Source: Rhizobium sp. BG4 (GTDB taxonomy: Bacteria > Pseudomonadota > Alphaproteobacteria > Rhizobiales > Rhizobiaceae). From it: a stretch of DNA of 64,000 nt. Location of the stretch: assembly GCF_016864575.1 (NCBI RefSeq), contig NZ_CP044125.1, positions 806,001 to 870,000 on the forward strand, in the 5' to 3' direction. Under the pieces are notes generated by a model. That model did not search any database and was not told the DNA's origin. It saw only the letters and a program-made list of their open reading frames with translations. The translations under genes and the position numbers were made by a program. How positions within the stretch are numbered: position 1 is the first letter of the stretch; every line of letters starts with the position of its first letter. Below are positions 8,840-17,921 of the stretch, in pieces.

Positions 8840-9640
8840 ATGATCCGTATTGTTCTTGCTTCCGCGCTGCTTGCAGCCTCGCTTTCCGCTGCTTCTGCGG
8901 CGGAGCCTCCCGCTCCGGCGCCTGCCGCTCCCGCTGCCGCGAAGCCGGCGCCGAAGGTGAAGGGGCCGAAGCTGGTGGAGCCGGAACTGCATGTGGTGCG
9001 CTCGGGTGTTCCCGGCCGTCCGCGCGTGGCACTGACCTTCGATGCCTGCATGGGCAAGGCCGACGAGCGGATCATTTCGACGCTGGTGTCCGAGCGCATT
9101 CCGGCGACGATCTTCGTCACGGCGCGCTGGCTGAAGCGCAATCCGGAGGCGCTGGCGGTGTTCCTGAAGAACCCCGATTTATTCGAGCTCGAGAACCACG
9201 GGCAGAACCATATTCCGGCGGTCGACAAGCCGGCGCTGATCTATGGCATTGCGGCGGCCGGTTCGCCCGAGGCGGTGCATCAGGAGGTCCAGGGCGGCGC
9301 CGATGCGATGCTGGCGGCGGGGATTGCCGCGCCCCACTGGTTCCGCGGCTCGACGGCGAAATACGACCTTCCGGCAATCGCCCAGATCCGCGCCATGGGC
9401 TACAAGATCGCCGGTTATTCGGTGAATGGTGATGGTGGATCCCTGCTCGGGGCTGCGGTGACCGAGAAGCGCATCGGCTCGGCCAGGGATGGCGATGTGG
9501 TGATCTCGCATATCAACCAGCCGACGCATGCTGCGGGTGCCGGGGTTGCCAAGGCGATTGTGGATCTGAAGGCTCGCGGGGTGGAGTTTGTCAGGTTGCA
9601 GGATGCTGAGGATCTGGGGGATGATCAGACGACGAATTGA
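8840..9640 (+). CDS. exported polysaccharide deacetylase (NodB-fold)
   Basis: A 266-residue protein with a signal peptide (residues 1-20) and an alanine/proline linker to about residue 45, then a NodB-homology carbohydrate esterase 4 domain. Motif 1 is TFDACMG, with D68 as the metal/catalytic aspartate; the second residue is replaced by Ala-Cys where TFDDG is usual. Motif 2 is ENHGQNH (H120, H124). FRGSTAKYD matches motif 3. It would remove acetyl or related groups from envelope or extracellular polysaccharide in the periplasm. Substrate unknown. Stands alone. Confidence 0.85.
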   Translation: MIRIVLASALLAASLSAASAAEPPAPAPAAPAAAKPAPKVKGPKLVEPELHVVRSGVPGRPRVALTFDACMGKADERIISTLVSERIPATIFVTARWLKRNPEALAVFLKNPDLFELENHGQNHIPAVDKPALIYGIAAAGSPEAVHQEVQGGADAMLAAGIAAPHWFRGSTAKYDLPAIAQIRAMGYKIAGYSVNGDGGSLLGAAVTEKRIGSARDGDVVISHINQPTHAAGAGVAKAIVDLKARGVEFVRLQDAEDLGDDQTTN

Positions 9641-9668
9641 GGGTTTTGGGGTCGGTTGTGCCGTGTAA

Positions 9669-9853
9669 GCCCCCCTCTGCCCTGCCGGGCTACCGGCCTC
9701 GAGCCACGTGTCTCTCCGCGCTCTTCGAGCCCCCACAGGTGGGGAGATTTGCTGGGCGCACCCGCTCGCTCCAACATTCTTTGATTGATGAGACGCCCAC
9801 CCCAAGCCGATCTCCCCCTTGTGGGGGAGATGCCCGGCAGGGCAGAGGGGGGT
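9669..9853. repeat. RIME-like palindromic intergenic repeat (copy 3)
   Basis: The right arm (about 9809-9853, with CTCCCCCTTGTGGGGGAGAT followed by GCCCGGCAGGGCAGAGG) matches the arms of copy 1. The left arm begins with CTCTGCCCTGCCGGGC at 9674. It fills most of the 240-base gap between two convergent genes, together with the variable centre. Confidence 0.75.
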
Positions 9854-9881
9854 GGCCCCGGGTGAAACGCCACGCGAAGAA

Positions 9882-11173
9882 CTACCGCAACACCGTCTCC
9901 ACCCCATATTCCCCAGCCCGAAAGCTCCTGAACCCCGGCCCGTCGCGGTCGAGCGCGTAGTCGTCGAACCAGTCGCGGTGGACGCCTGCCACCATCGCGC
10001 CGATCATCTGGGCGGCGAGGAAGGAGAAGGTGATGCCGTTGCCGCCGTAGCCGTAGGCGGCGTAGACGTTGGGCAGGTGCGGGACCGGGCCGATCTGGGG
10101 CAGGCCGTCGGCTGTTTCGCCGAAGGTGCCGCACCAGGCGGTGGCGATTTCGGTGTTGGCCTGCGGCCAGAGGCGCTGCAGCTTGTCGCGGATGATGCTT
10201 GCCTTGCCGGCGAGCTCGGCATCGCGCCGGTCGGGGTCGACTGTGGCGTCGTCCTCGCCGCCGGCGATGATCCGGTGGTCGGGGTAGTGCGCACGTAGAG
10301 ATAGGGATGGGCGTCCTCCCAGATCAGCACCCGGTCGCGCCAGAGCGTTGCCGGATCCTGCGGCACGGTGGCGATCGCGAAGCTGGAGCTCACCTTGTGC
10401 AGCTTCGGCATGTCGATCTCCGGCATCGAATAGCCTGTGGCGAGCACGGCGGTATCGGCCTCGATGACGAAGGGACCGTCGAGCTCGGCGGTGACCTTGC
10501 CGCCCTCGCTGTGCAGCCGCTTCACGGTGGCGCGTACCGGCATGGCGCCGCGGGCGATGGCGATTTCGAGCAGGCCCCAGGCGAGCAGCAGCGGATCGGC
10601 CTCGGCCGAACCGGGCGACAGGATGCCGGCATCGCGGTCGAGCTCGAACTGGGTGAAGAGATCGCAATGTTCGAGATAGACGCCCGGCAGACCGGCGCGG
10701 CGGCGCAGCTGGCGCTCTTCGAACAGATCGCGGGCGCCCTCATGGTTCTGGGCGAGATAGAGTGTCTGCCGCGGTTGGAAAGCGCAGGGCAGCGCATGGG
10801 CGGCGATCAGCTTGGCAAGGCCGGAGACGGCGGCGGCGCTGCGCCTGTACATGCCTGCCGCCCGCTCGAAGCCGTAATAATGCTCGAGCTCGGTCAGCGT
10901 GCTGTCGATTTCCCATTGCAACATGGCGGTGCTGGCGGCGGTCGAGCCGAGGCCCGGCTCTTCCTTGTCGATGACGATCACCGAGAGGCCGCGGGCCGTC
11001 AGGTGTTCGGCGGCGAGCGCACCGGTGATCCCGCCGCCGATAACCAGTGCGTCGGTCTTGTAGCTTTGCGTCAGCGGCTCGTAGGCCGGGCCGCGGGCGC
11101 CGCGCCCCCAGGGACTGGCGCCGCTGCGCAACGCGTCCTGGCTTTCAGGGTTGAATTCGACGCCATCGGCCAT
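9882..11173 (-). pseudogene. FAD-dependent oxidoreductase (DAO family), frameshifted
   Basis: A glycine/D-amino-acid or gamma-glutamylputrescine oxidase-like flavoprotein. The dinucleotide-binding motif VIGGGITG is near residue 47, and the C-terminal FAD motif AAYGYGGNGITFSF is present but in a different frame. The first frame reads to PYLYVRTTP and then turns to nonsense; the second picks up at DHRIIAGGEDD. The join is the G run at 10281-10284: adding one G (one C on the coding strand) restores one continuous protein of about 430 residues. It is the second gene of an operon with the AI-2E-family transporter, 7 bases downstream. It may be a real lesion or a sequencing error. Confidence 0.85.
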
Positions 11174-11180
11174 GGTCACA

Positions 11181-12347
11181 TCACTTCGGCAGCTGCGGCT
11201 GGACGCGCTCTTCGAGGAACAGCTCGTCGACGATGGTCATGACGATCAGCGACAGCGGCAGCGCCAGCATGGCGCCGACAGCACCCCACATCCAGGTCCA
11301 GAAGATGATGGCGAGGAAGACAACGAAGGGATTGATCTCCAGGCGGCGGCCCATGACGGCCGGGAAGATCAGGTTTTCCATCAAGAGGTGGACGACGAAG
11401 AAGCAGGCGGCCGGCAGCAGGCCGATGACGATGCCATCATGGGTGAGAATGCCAGCGACGGCGACGGCGAAAGTCATCATGGTGATGCCGAGATAGGGAA
11501 TGAAGCTCGAGAGAAAGGCGAAGAAGCCCCAGAGCACGGGCGCCGAGAGCCCGCCGGCCCAGGCGATCAGCGTCATGATCACGCCGAGCCCGGCATAGAT
11601 GATCGACGCCGTAGCGAAATAGAAGCCGAGCACCTGCTCGACCGAGCTGATGACGCGGATCGCGGCGAGGCGCTGCGGCCGCTCGCGGAAGGTCATGATG
11701 ATCGTCTTGCGGAGATTGACCCGGCCGATCAGGAAGAGCAGCAGTGCGGCAAAGAAGATCAGCCCCTGCACCAGCGCCGGCGTCAGGTTGGCGGTGACGA
11801 GATGCAAGACGTTACCGGTGTTTTCGAGCAGCTTGTCGGCCGACATCGGCCCGCTCTGGAAGGTCTCGGGCGTAATGTGCAGCCAGCGGATCTTTTCGAG
11901 ATAGGGCATCAGCCGGTCGGTGGTCTTCTCGATGAAGGCCGGCCCTTCATTGAGCAGCGTCGTCACCGGCCCGGCCAGCGCATTGGAAACCAGGAAGATG
12001 ACCAGCGCCACGGAGCTCGACAGGATCACCGCATTGGTGATGCGCGGCACGCCCATGCGCGACAGCTTCTCGGCAAGCATGCCGAGGATCATGCCGACGA
12101 CGATCGCCAGTGTCAGCGGTATCAGGATCAGCGACATCTGATAGACCGCGGCCAGCCCGAGAATCCCGAAAATGCCGATGATCGCCCAGGCCATCGAAAT
12201 ATCGAGCCCGTCCTTCTCGACCCGGCGAACCGGCGCCTGCGGCATCTGTTCGGTGGCTGCCGAAAGCGTCTCGGCCCAGGCGCTCTTGTGCGAGCCGCCG
12301 ATCGCGATCTTCCTTGCCTGCTTGCGGATGCCGTTGGCTATGCCCAT
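11181..12347 (-). CDS. AI-2E family transporter (PerM/YdiK-like)
   Basis: A roughly 388-residue membrane protein with several hydrophobic segments and the family pattern. N-terminal helices (MAWAIIGIFGILGLAAVYQM) are followed by a large soluble-looking middle (about 150-210), then GFFAFLSSFIPYLGI and the C-terminal FLAIIFWTWMWGAVGAMLALPL. ATG 12347 has GGGGA upstream; a GTG at 12383 would add 12 residues. The family exports small molecules or ions; the AI-2 role is shown only for a few members. Translationally close to the downstream FAD oxidase. Confidence 0.85.
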   Translation of the reverse strand: MGIANGIRKQARKIAIGGSHKSAWAETLSAATEQMPQAPVRRVEKDGLDISMAWAIIGIFGILGLAAVYQMSLILIPLTLAIVVGMILGMLAEKLSRMGVPRITNAVILSSSVALVIFLVSNALAGPVTTLLNEGPAFIEKTTDRLMPYLEKIRWLHITPETFQSGPMSADKLLENTGNVLHLVTANLTPALVQGLIFFAALLLFLIGRVNLRKTIIMTFRERPQRLAAIRVISSVEQVLGFYFATASIIYAGLGVIMTLIAWAGGLSAPVLWGFFAFLSSFIPYLGITMMTFAVAVAGILTHDGIVIGLLPAACFFVVHLLMENLIFPAVMGRRLEINPFVVFLAIIFWTWMWGAVGAMLALPLSLIVMTIVDELFLEERVQPQLPK

Positions 12348-12497
12348 GTCGATCTGTCCCCGGAAACCCCATTGCTTCGCCACGGAAACGCAAAGCGGCG
12401 GATTCGGTTCCGCAGCGGTTTCAGGGCGATCGAAGGTGTGGCGCGGAGACCACGAAAGACGGTGGACAGCCTATGCGGCAGGACGTGGTCCGGCGCC

Positions 12498-12731
12498 TCA
12501 ACGGCCCCGGTCATGGCGCACCGGCTCCTCCGGCATCAGCCTGCGCCGCGTGTGCTCCAGCGTTTCGATGCGCCGGCATTCGCGGGCAACGGTTGCGGCG
12601 GTGACGTCCGTCCAGGGGCCGCCGTCGCTTTCCGATGCGATCACCCGGCCGCCGGATTCGATGAATTCGCAGAAGAGGCGCCGCGATCTGATCTCGCCCG
12701 AGAGTTCGGCGATGCGTGCCAGCCTGTCCAT
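12498..12731 (-). CDS. small hypothetical protein
   Basis: A 77-residue, arginine- and glutamate-rich soluble protein beginning MDRLARIAELSGEIRS. ATG 12731 has AAGGAG six bases upstream and is preferred over the in-frame ATG at 12746. The composition suggests a helical protein. No family recognised. Confidence 0.5.
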   Translation of the reverse strand: MDRLARIAELSGEIRSRRLFCEFIESGGRVIASESDGGPWTDVTAATVARECRRIETLEHTRRRLMPEEPVRHDRGR

Positions 12732-12869
12732 CCGCGTCTCCTTCATCTAGGGGCAAAGGAGGGTTCGCCACGCGCGACGACGGCGAACCCTCGAACCTCG
12801 TCGTGCGATAGATTGGTCGCCAGCGCGCACAAGGTCTGCTGATGAGATAGGGCTTTCGAAACGCGCCGG

Positions 12870-12940
12870 TATCGGACCGAAGTCCTACCTCTGCCGCCTC
12901 TCCCGGCCGCCGCCGCGCGCTATCCGACCAAAGTCCGATA
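12870..12940. promoter_or_regulatory. pair of GAC-CNAA-GTC type elements upstream of the glycine-zipper gene
   Basis: Two similar elements, TATCGGACCGAAGTCCTA (12870-12887) and TATCCGACCAAAGTCCGATA (12921-12940), lie 51 bases apart, five helical turns, in the 250-base gap before the gene at 13001. They share GACCNAAGTCC, an imperfect inverted repeat. They may be binding sites of a response regulator or LuxR-type factor; the factor is unknown. Confidence 0.45.
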
Positions 12941-13000
12941 TGCGGAACAAACTCGCCGCCGCGGCTTTTCCCACCCCACCAGACAGAAGGAGATTTGGTC

Positions 13001-13387
13001 ATGAAAACAGTTCTTATCGCAGCAGCAATGACGTGTTTCGCAGCTTCCGCCTATGCCGACGGCGCCGTCACCGGCATGGTCGGCGGTGCAGCCACGGGTG
13101 CCATCGTCGGCGGCCCTGTCGGCGCCGGCGTCGGTGCTGTGGTCGGCGGCATTGCCGGCGGCGTCATTGATCCGCCGCCGCGCGAAGTCGTCACCTATGT
13201 CCAGCAGGCCCCGGTTCCGCAGCAGACCGTCGTGGTGCAGCAGCCGGTCCAGGTGGGCGCGGCCCTGCCCGCCGATGTCGTGGTGACGCCGGTGCCTGAG
13301 AACCCCAAATACGGCTATGTGGTGATGGGCCAGGAGCGGGTCATCGTCGAGCCGCAGACCCGCAAGGTGGTCCAGGTCATCCAGTAA
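13001..13387 (+). CDS. exported glycine-zipper protein (DUF1236-like)
   Basis: A 128-residue exported protein: signal peptide MKTVLIAAAMTCFAASAYA, then a glycine-zipper stretch (about residues 22-55, GxxxG repeats), a proline/glutamine/valine linker, and a C-terminal YGYVVMGQERVIVEPQTRKV segment. That segment resembles the DUF1236 repeat common in rhizobia. AGAAGGAGA precedes the ATG. Probably periplasmic or outer-membrane associated. A pair of candidate operators lies upstream. Confidence 0.75.
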   Translation: MKTVLIAAAMTCFAASAYADGAVTGMVGGAATGAIVGGPVGAGVGAVVGGIAGGVIDPPPREVVTYVQQAPVPQQTVVVQQPVQVGAALPADVVVTPVPENPKYGYVVMGQERVIVEPQTRKVVQVIQ

Positions 13388-13486
13388 TATCCCAGTAGTG
13401 CATCCGCCCTGGTTCCAGAGTGAAAACTCCCTGCGGATGCGCGATGCAGGCGTTGGCTTCGGTCAACGCCTGTTTCGTTTTGCGCG

Positions 13487-15013
13487 CTATTTTGCGACGT
13501 TCGCGAACACCTTCCCCAGCCGCGCCGTCGCCACGTCCGCCTCGGCAGCCGTCAAACCGGAGAAGCCGAGCAGCAGGCGCGGCTCGCGTGAGGCCGAGAC
13601 ATGCATCGGCGAGACCGGGATGACGACCACGCCGCCTTTCAGCGCCGCTTCGGCGAACGCGCGGTCGTCCGTCCATGTGCCGGTGCTTTTGACGGTGTAG
13701 TGGATGCCCTGTTCGGGGACAGGGGCGATCAGGTGTTCGGAGAGCCGGTCTTTCAACTGGAGAGCGAGATTGTCGCGGGCCGCCCGGTGGCTTTCGCGCA
13801 GGCGCCGCAGATGGGCGGGGAAATAGCCCTCGTTGAGGAAATCGGCGACGATGAGCTGGTGGAGCGGTGCCGGGAAGCGGTCGATGATCGGGCGGACGGC
13901 GCGGAAGGCGGCGACGAGATCGTCTGGCACGATCAGATAGCCGACGCGGAAGCCCGGCAGCAGCGCCTTGCTGAAGGTGCCGGCATAGATGACGCGGCGC
14001 GTCGCATCGAGGCCCTGCAGCGAGGCGATCGGATGGCCCTCGTAGCGGAATTCGCTGTCGTAGTCGTCCTCGATGATCCAGCTGCCGCGGGCCTGCGCGA
14101 AGGCGAGAAGCTCCAGCCGCCGTGCCAGCGGCAGGGCCGAACCCGAGGGATATTGATGCGACGGGGTGACGTAGATCGCCGCCGGTGCGGGGCCGTCGTA
14201 GAGCGACAGATGCTCGGTGATCAGGCCTTCGCCATCGACAGGCAGGCCGGTGATCGCGGCACCGTTCAGTAGGAAGGCGAGCCGCGCCGGCGGGTAGCAG
14301 GGATCCTCGATCATCACGGTTTCGCCGGGCGAGACGAGCACGCGGATGGCGAAATCCAGCGCCTGCTGCGTGCCAGAAGTGATGAAGATCTGGCCGGGAT
14401 CGCAGCGCACCCCGCGCGAGGCCGCAAGATGGGCGGCCACCGCCTGGCGCAGCGAAAGCTCGCCCTGCGGATCGCGGTAGCGGTCGCTGGCATAATCGAT
14501 ATGGCGGTGGGCAAGCCGCTTCAAGAGCCCGGCGGTGCGCTCGTCATGGATCACCCGGCCGGTGGCGAAGGCGACCTGGGCGGGCGGCGCAAGATCGGTG
14601 CGCATCGCCAGCCGTGCCGCCGTCGATATGCCGCGCCGCGCGCTGTTATCGGCCGCCTCGCGTGCGCCGGTGCTTCCTGATGGCATCGGCGGCAGGCCGG
14701 AGGCGACATAGGTGCCGGAGCCATGCCGCCCTTCCGCGTATCCCTCGGCGATCAGCATCTCATAAGCTTCGGCGATCAGCCCGCGCGACAGCGACCATTC
14801 CGATGATGCCGTGCGCGTCGAGGGCAGCCGGTGGTCCGGCTGCAGCACGCCCGCAACGATGCCGTCGCGCAGCTGCAGATAGAGCTGGCGCACGGCGGGA
14901 ACGGAGGAGGATGCGTCGATATCCGGCAGGAAGCCGGCGGCGGCGCTTTCGCGGCGCAGGGTGCGGGCGCTGGTCTTCGGGGCACCGGTCTTGCGGGGTG
15001 AAGTGGCTTGCAT
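13487..15013 (-). CDS. MocR/PdxR-type GntR regulator with aminotransferase domain
   Basis: A 508-residue regulator. A winged-helix GntR domain (about 35-105; VPAVRQLYLQLRDGIVAG, DHRLPSTRTASSEW, EGRHGSGTYVA) is linked to a fold-type I aminotransferase domain (about 130-500). The PLP lysine lies in YAGTFSKALLPGFRVGYL, and VTPSHQYPSG and IEDDYDSEFRY are the usual motifs. Such proteins sense PLP or amino compounds. It is divergent from an MFS transporter across 75 bases, its likely target. Confidence 0.9.
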   Translation of the reverse strand: MQATSPRKTGAPKTSARTLRRESAAAGFLPDIDASSSVPAVRQLYLQLRDGIVAGVLQPDHRLPSTRTASSEWSLSRGLIAEAYEMLIAEGYAEGRHGSGTYVASGLPPMPSGSTGAREAADNSARRGISTAARLAMRTDLAPPAQVAFATGRVIHDERTAGLLKRLAHRHIDYASDRYRDPQGELSLRQAVAAHLAASRGVRCDPGQIFITSGTQQALDFAIRVLVSPGETVMIEDPCYPPARLAFLLNGAAITGLPVDGEGLITEHLSLYDGPAPAAIYVTPSHQYPSGSALPLARRLELLAFAQARGSWIIEDDYDSEFRYEGHPIASLQGLDATRRVIYAGTFSKALLPGFRVGYLIVPDDLVAAFRAVRPIIDRFPAPLHQLIVADFLNEGYFPAHLRRLRESHRAARDNLALQLKDRLSEHLIAPVPEQGIHYTVKSTGTWTDDRAFAEAALKGGVVVIPVSPMHVSASREPRLLLGFSGLTAAEADVATARLGKVFANVAK

Positions 15014-15088
15014 GGCTGGCTCAAAGTGGCTCTGGATATATCATCGATTATTCACTTTTATCGAACCACTTTCAACCACTCCTCGGAA
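15014..15088. promoter_or_regulatory. divergent MocR/MFS promoter region with CCACTTT repeats
   Basis: The 75-base gap contains AAAGTGG (15023-15029), its inverted copy CCACTTT (15066-15072), and two related direct copies, CACTTTT (15053-15059) and CCACTCC (15076-15082). Repeated half-sites in a divergent MocR promoter fit the family's habit of binding spaced repeats as a dimer. The assignment is inference. Confidence 0.5.
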
Positions 15089-16258
15089 ATGCCCATGCGC
15101 CCGTCTGCTGCACCCTTTCTCTTCACCGGCACCATGCTTGCTGCGGCAGGCTACGGCGCCACCTTCCTGTTTTCGGCCTATTACCGCGCCCATGGCGGCA
15201 GCGATGTCGATACCGGGCTGACGCTCGCCGCCGCCATGGCCGGGACTTTTACCGGCGTGCCGCTGGTCGGCTGGCTTTCGGGGCGGATCGATGCGGCGCG
15301 CATGAGCGCGATGGCGAGTGCTGCCGTGGCGCTCGGCTTCCTGCTGCTCGCTTTTGCCGCGGGCGGCGGTCTCGGCCTGCCGCTGGTCTCCGGCTTCCTG
15401 ATCGGGCTCGGCTGGGGAATGTTTTATATCGGCGCGCCGATGGCGCTCTCGGAGCGCGTCACCGATGCCGATCGCGGCTTCTGGTTCACCCGCTTCGGCG
15501 CCTTCCAGATGGCCGGCATCGGCGGCGGTCCGGTCATTCTCAACCTGGTGCTGAGCGAGGCCGGGCTCTCGGTCGAGGCGACCTTCATGCTGGTCGGCGC
15601 CGCCTGCCTTGCGGCGTCGCTGCTGCTCTGGATCTTCGGCTCGATGGCGCCGGGCGGTGAGCGAACATCGGCGCTGCGTCCCTGGGTGCGGGATATCGGC
15701 GTCATTGCCCGCAGCGCCTCGATCCGGCCGATCCTGATGGTGGCGCTCGGCGCCTGCGTCTTCTCCGGCCTGCTGACCTTCCAGTCCTCGCTGGTCGCGG
15801 GCACGGGTGCGACCGCCGCAACCTTCTTCGCCGTCTATGCCGTCACCGTCGTTGCCGCCCGGCTGCTGCTTGCCCGCTTCCTGGCGACCCTGCCGCAGAC
15901 GCAGCTTGCCTCGGCTCTCCTGACCTCGATGTGCCTCGGCGTCGCCGCCATGTTCGGCGTCGGCCTCCATCCGGCCTTCCAGATCGTCTCGGCGATCCTG
16001 ACCGGCATCGGCTACGGTCTCGTCTATTCGGTGATCCAGACCTGGGCCGTCAACAATACCGAACCGCGCTATCGCCACGCGGCGCTGACCTGGTTCGTGA
16101 TGTCCTATTTCGTCGGGATCTTCGGCTTCCCGGCCGTCGGCGGATGGGTGCTCGTCCATCTCGGCCGGGAAGTCTTTCTCTCGATCCTGCTTGCCGCAGC
16201 GCTGGCCGAGCTCGCCATTGCCGCCAGCATCGGCCTGCGCCGGGTGCAGGCCGCGTGA
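15089..16258 (+). CDS. MFS transporter
   Basis: A 389-residue major facilitator protein of about 12 helices. The segment after helix 2 reads GTFTGVPLVGWLSGRIDAAR, and GLGWGMFYIGAPMALSERV resembles MFS helix 4. ATG 15089 is preferred over the longer in-frame start at 15008, which lies inside the regulator's start region. Divergently transcribed from the MocR regulator, suggesting control by it. Substrate unknown. Confidence 0.85.
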   Translation: MPMRPSAAPFLFTGTMLAAAGYGATFLFSAYYRAHGGSDVDTGLTLAAAMAGTFTGVPLVGWLSGRIDAARMSAMASAAVALGFLLLAFAAGGGLGLPLVSGFLIGLGWGMFYIGAPMALSERVTDADRGFWFTRFGAFQMAGIGGGPVILNLVLSEAGLSVEATFMLVGAACLAASLLLWIFGSMAPGGERTSALRPWVRDIGVIARSASIRPILMVALGACVFSGLLTFQSSLVAGTGATAATFFAVYAVTVVAARLLLARFLATLPQTQLASALLTSMCLGVAAMFGVGLHPAFQIVSAILTGIGYGLVYSVIQTWAVNNTEPRYRHAALTWFVMSYFVGIFGFPAVGGWVLVHLGREVFLSILLAAALAELAIAASIGLRRVQAA

Positions 16259-16261
16259 GCC

Positions 16262-17767
16262 CTATTCCGCAGGGCTGGCGCAGGCGGTCTCTGCCGTCTC
16301 CGCCGGCCGGCGACCGAGAAAGGCGATGACGATGACCGCGGTGAAGACCGTGACGCCTGCAAGCAGCATCAACAGCGAGCTGAAGGCCTGGGCATAGGTT
16401 GCGGCAAGCGCCTCGCCGGTCATGCCGGGGATCAATGCGCCAGCGGCCCGGAGATCGCCGGTCACCAGCCGCTGGGCTGCGGCTGCGGCACCATTGCCGC
16501 TGAGCCTCGTGCCCATCAGGGCCGAGAGCACGGCGCTGACAACAGCCAGCGCCACGCCTTCGCCGGCAACGCGCGTGGTGCTGAAGATACCGGTCGCCAT
16601 GCCGGCCCGCTCCTTCGGCACAACGCTGACGGCGAGCCCGTCCATCAGGCCCCAGGGCAGGCTGATGCCGGTGCCGATCATCATCAGCGGCGCGATCAGC
16701 AGCGCCGGATCGGAGGATGGCGTCGCCGACAGCCAGAACAGACCGCCTGCCGAAATCAGCAAGCCGCCGCTGCAGATGACCGCCGCCGAGAACCAGCGGG
16801 TCAGCATGCCCGCGACGACGGGCAGCACCAGCAGCGGCCCTGAAAGCGCGACCATCATCTGGCCGGCCTGAACCTCGCTCATGCCGTCGATACCGACGAA
16901 GCGCACCGGCAGCAGGATCAGCAGCACCACGAAGGCATAGGCAGGCGCGGCCGCCAGCAGCTGGACGCCGACGAAGCGCGGGTAGCGGAACAGCGAGAGG
17001 TCGAGCATCGGGCGGGCGACGCTGCGCTCGATCCGCCAGAAGGCGACGAGAAGCGCTGCGGCACCTGCAAGCAGCGCTGCAACCGGCGCACTGGTCCAGC
17101 CCTGCTCCGGCGCCAGGAGCACGCCGTAGGTCAGGAGTGCCAGCGCCAGGGTGAAGCTTGCGGCGCCCGGCCAGTCGAGACCGGCGGCATCGGGATCGCG
17201 GGTTTCGTGCAGGAAGTTTGCGCCGAGCACGAAGGCGATCAAGCCGAGGGCCGCGACCAGCGCAAAGATCGACCGCCAGCCGAAACTCTCGGCCATCAGC
17301 CCGGAGGCGATCGGCCCGAAAGCGAGGCCGACGCCGAAGCTGGCGCCGACGATGCTGAAGGCCCGCATCCGCGCATTGCCCTCGAATTCCTGCGCCAATG
17401 CGGCCATGCCGCTCGAGAAGGTCGCGGCCGCCCCCAGCCCCTGCAACGCCCGCAGGACATCGAACCAGAGGATATCGGGGGCGAAGGCGAGCATGACGGA
17501 AAAGATGAGGAAGGCCGTGAGCCCGCTGAGGAACAGCCGCTTGCGGCCATAGGTGTCGGCCAGCGTTCCCGCCGCCATCAGGCTGCTGCCGAAGGTCAGC
17601 ATGAAGGCATTGGTCACCCAGTTCAGCGCGATCGGGCTGCCGCCGAGCGAATGGGCGATCGCCGGAAGCGCCACTGCCGGGCCGGTGAAGGTGAGCGGCA
17701 TTGCCGCCGCCGCAGAGCAGATGCCGGCGAGCGCCAGGATCCGCTTGGACATGTCAGGTTTGGTCAT
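16262..17767 (-). CDS. MFS transporter, DHA2 (14-helix) type
   Basis: A 501-residue drug:proton antiporter-like protein of the EmrB/QacA branch. FTGPAVALPAIAHSLGG and AGTLADTYGRKRLFLSGL give the typical start and loop 2-3 motif, with ALQGLGAAATFSSGMA as the helix-4 motif. It ends three bases from the convergent MFS gene. A LysR regulator is divergent across about 150 bases and probably controls it. Confidence 0.88.
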   Translation of the reverse strand: MTKPDMSKRILALAGICSAAAAMPLTFTGPAVALPAIAHSLGGSPIALNWVTNAFMLTFGSSLMAAGTLADTYGRKRLFLSGLTAFLIFSVMLAFAPDILWFDVLRALQGLGAAATFSSGMAALAQEFEGNARMRAFSIVGASFGVGLAFGPIASGLMAESFGWRSIFALVAALGLIAFVLGANFLHETRDPDAAGLDWPGAASFTLALALLTYGVLLAPEQGWTSAPVAALLAGAAALLVAFWRIERSVARPMLDLSLFRYPRFVGVQLLAAAPAYAFVVLLILLPVRFVGIDGMSEVQAGQMMVALSGPLLVLPVVAGMLTRWFSAAVICSGGLLISAGGLFWLSATPSSDPALLIAPLMMIGTGISLPWGLMDGLAVSVVPKERAGMATGIFSTTRVAGEGVALAVVSAVLSALMGTRLSGNGAAAAAQRLVTGDLRAAGALIPGMTGEALAATYAQAFSSLLMLLAGVTVFTAVIVIAFLGRRPAETAETACASPAE

Positions 17768-17847
17768 GAGCTTTCCGCCTGTTCGAAAGAGAGGGCGTGC
17801 CGCCTTGAGGTGGGAGGTCTATCGGCGGCAACACAAACAGGATAAAT

Positions 17848-17909
17848 TCGCTTCAATTATGCGATAAGCGCGCTTTCTCTCCTGGCATAATGGAAAGATT
17901 CGCTCGAAT
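17848..17909. promoter_or_regulatory. candidate LysR binding region
   Basis: Between the divergent MFS and LysR genes are TCGC-N9-GCGA (17848-17864) and the palindrome ATTCG-CT-CGAAT (17898-17909), the latter 13 bases before the LysR ATG. Both are short inverted repeats, consistent with sites for an autoregulating LysR protein. Confidence 0.4.
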
Positions 17910-17921
17910 GGATGAAATGAG

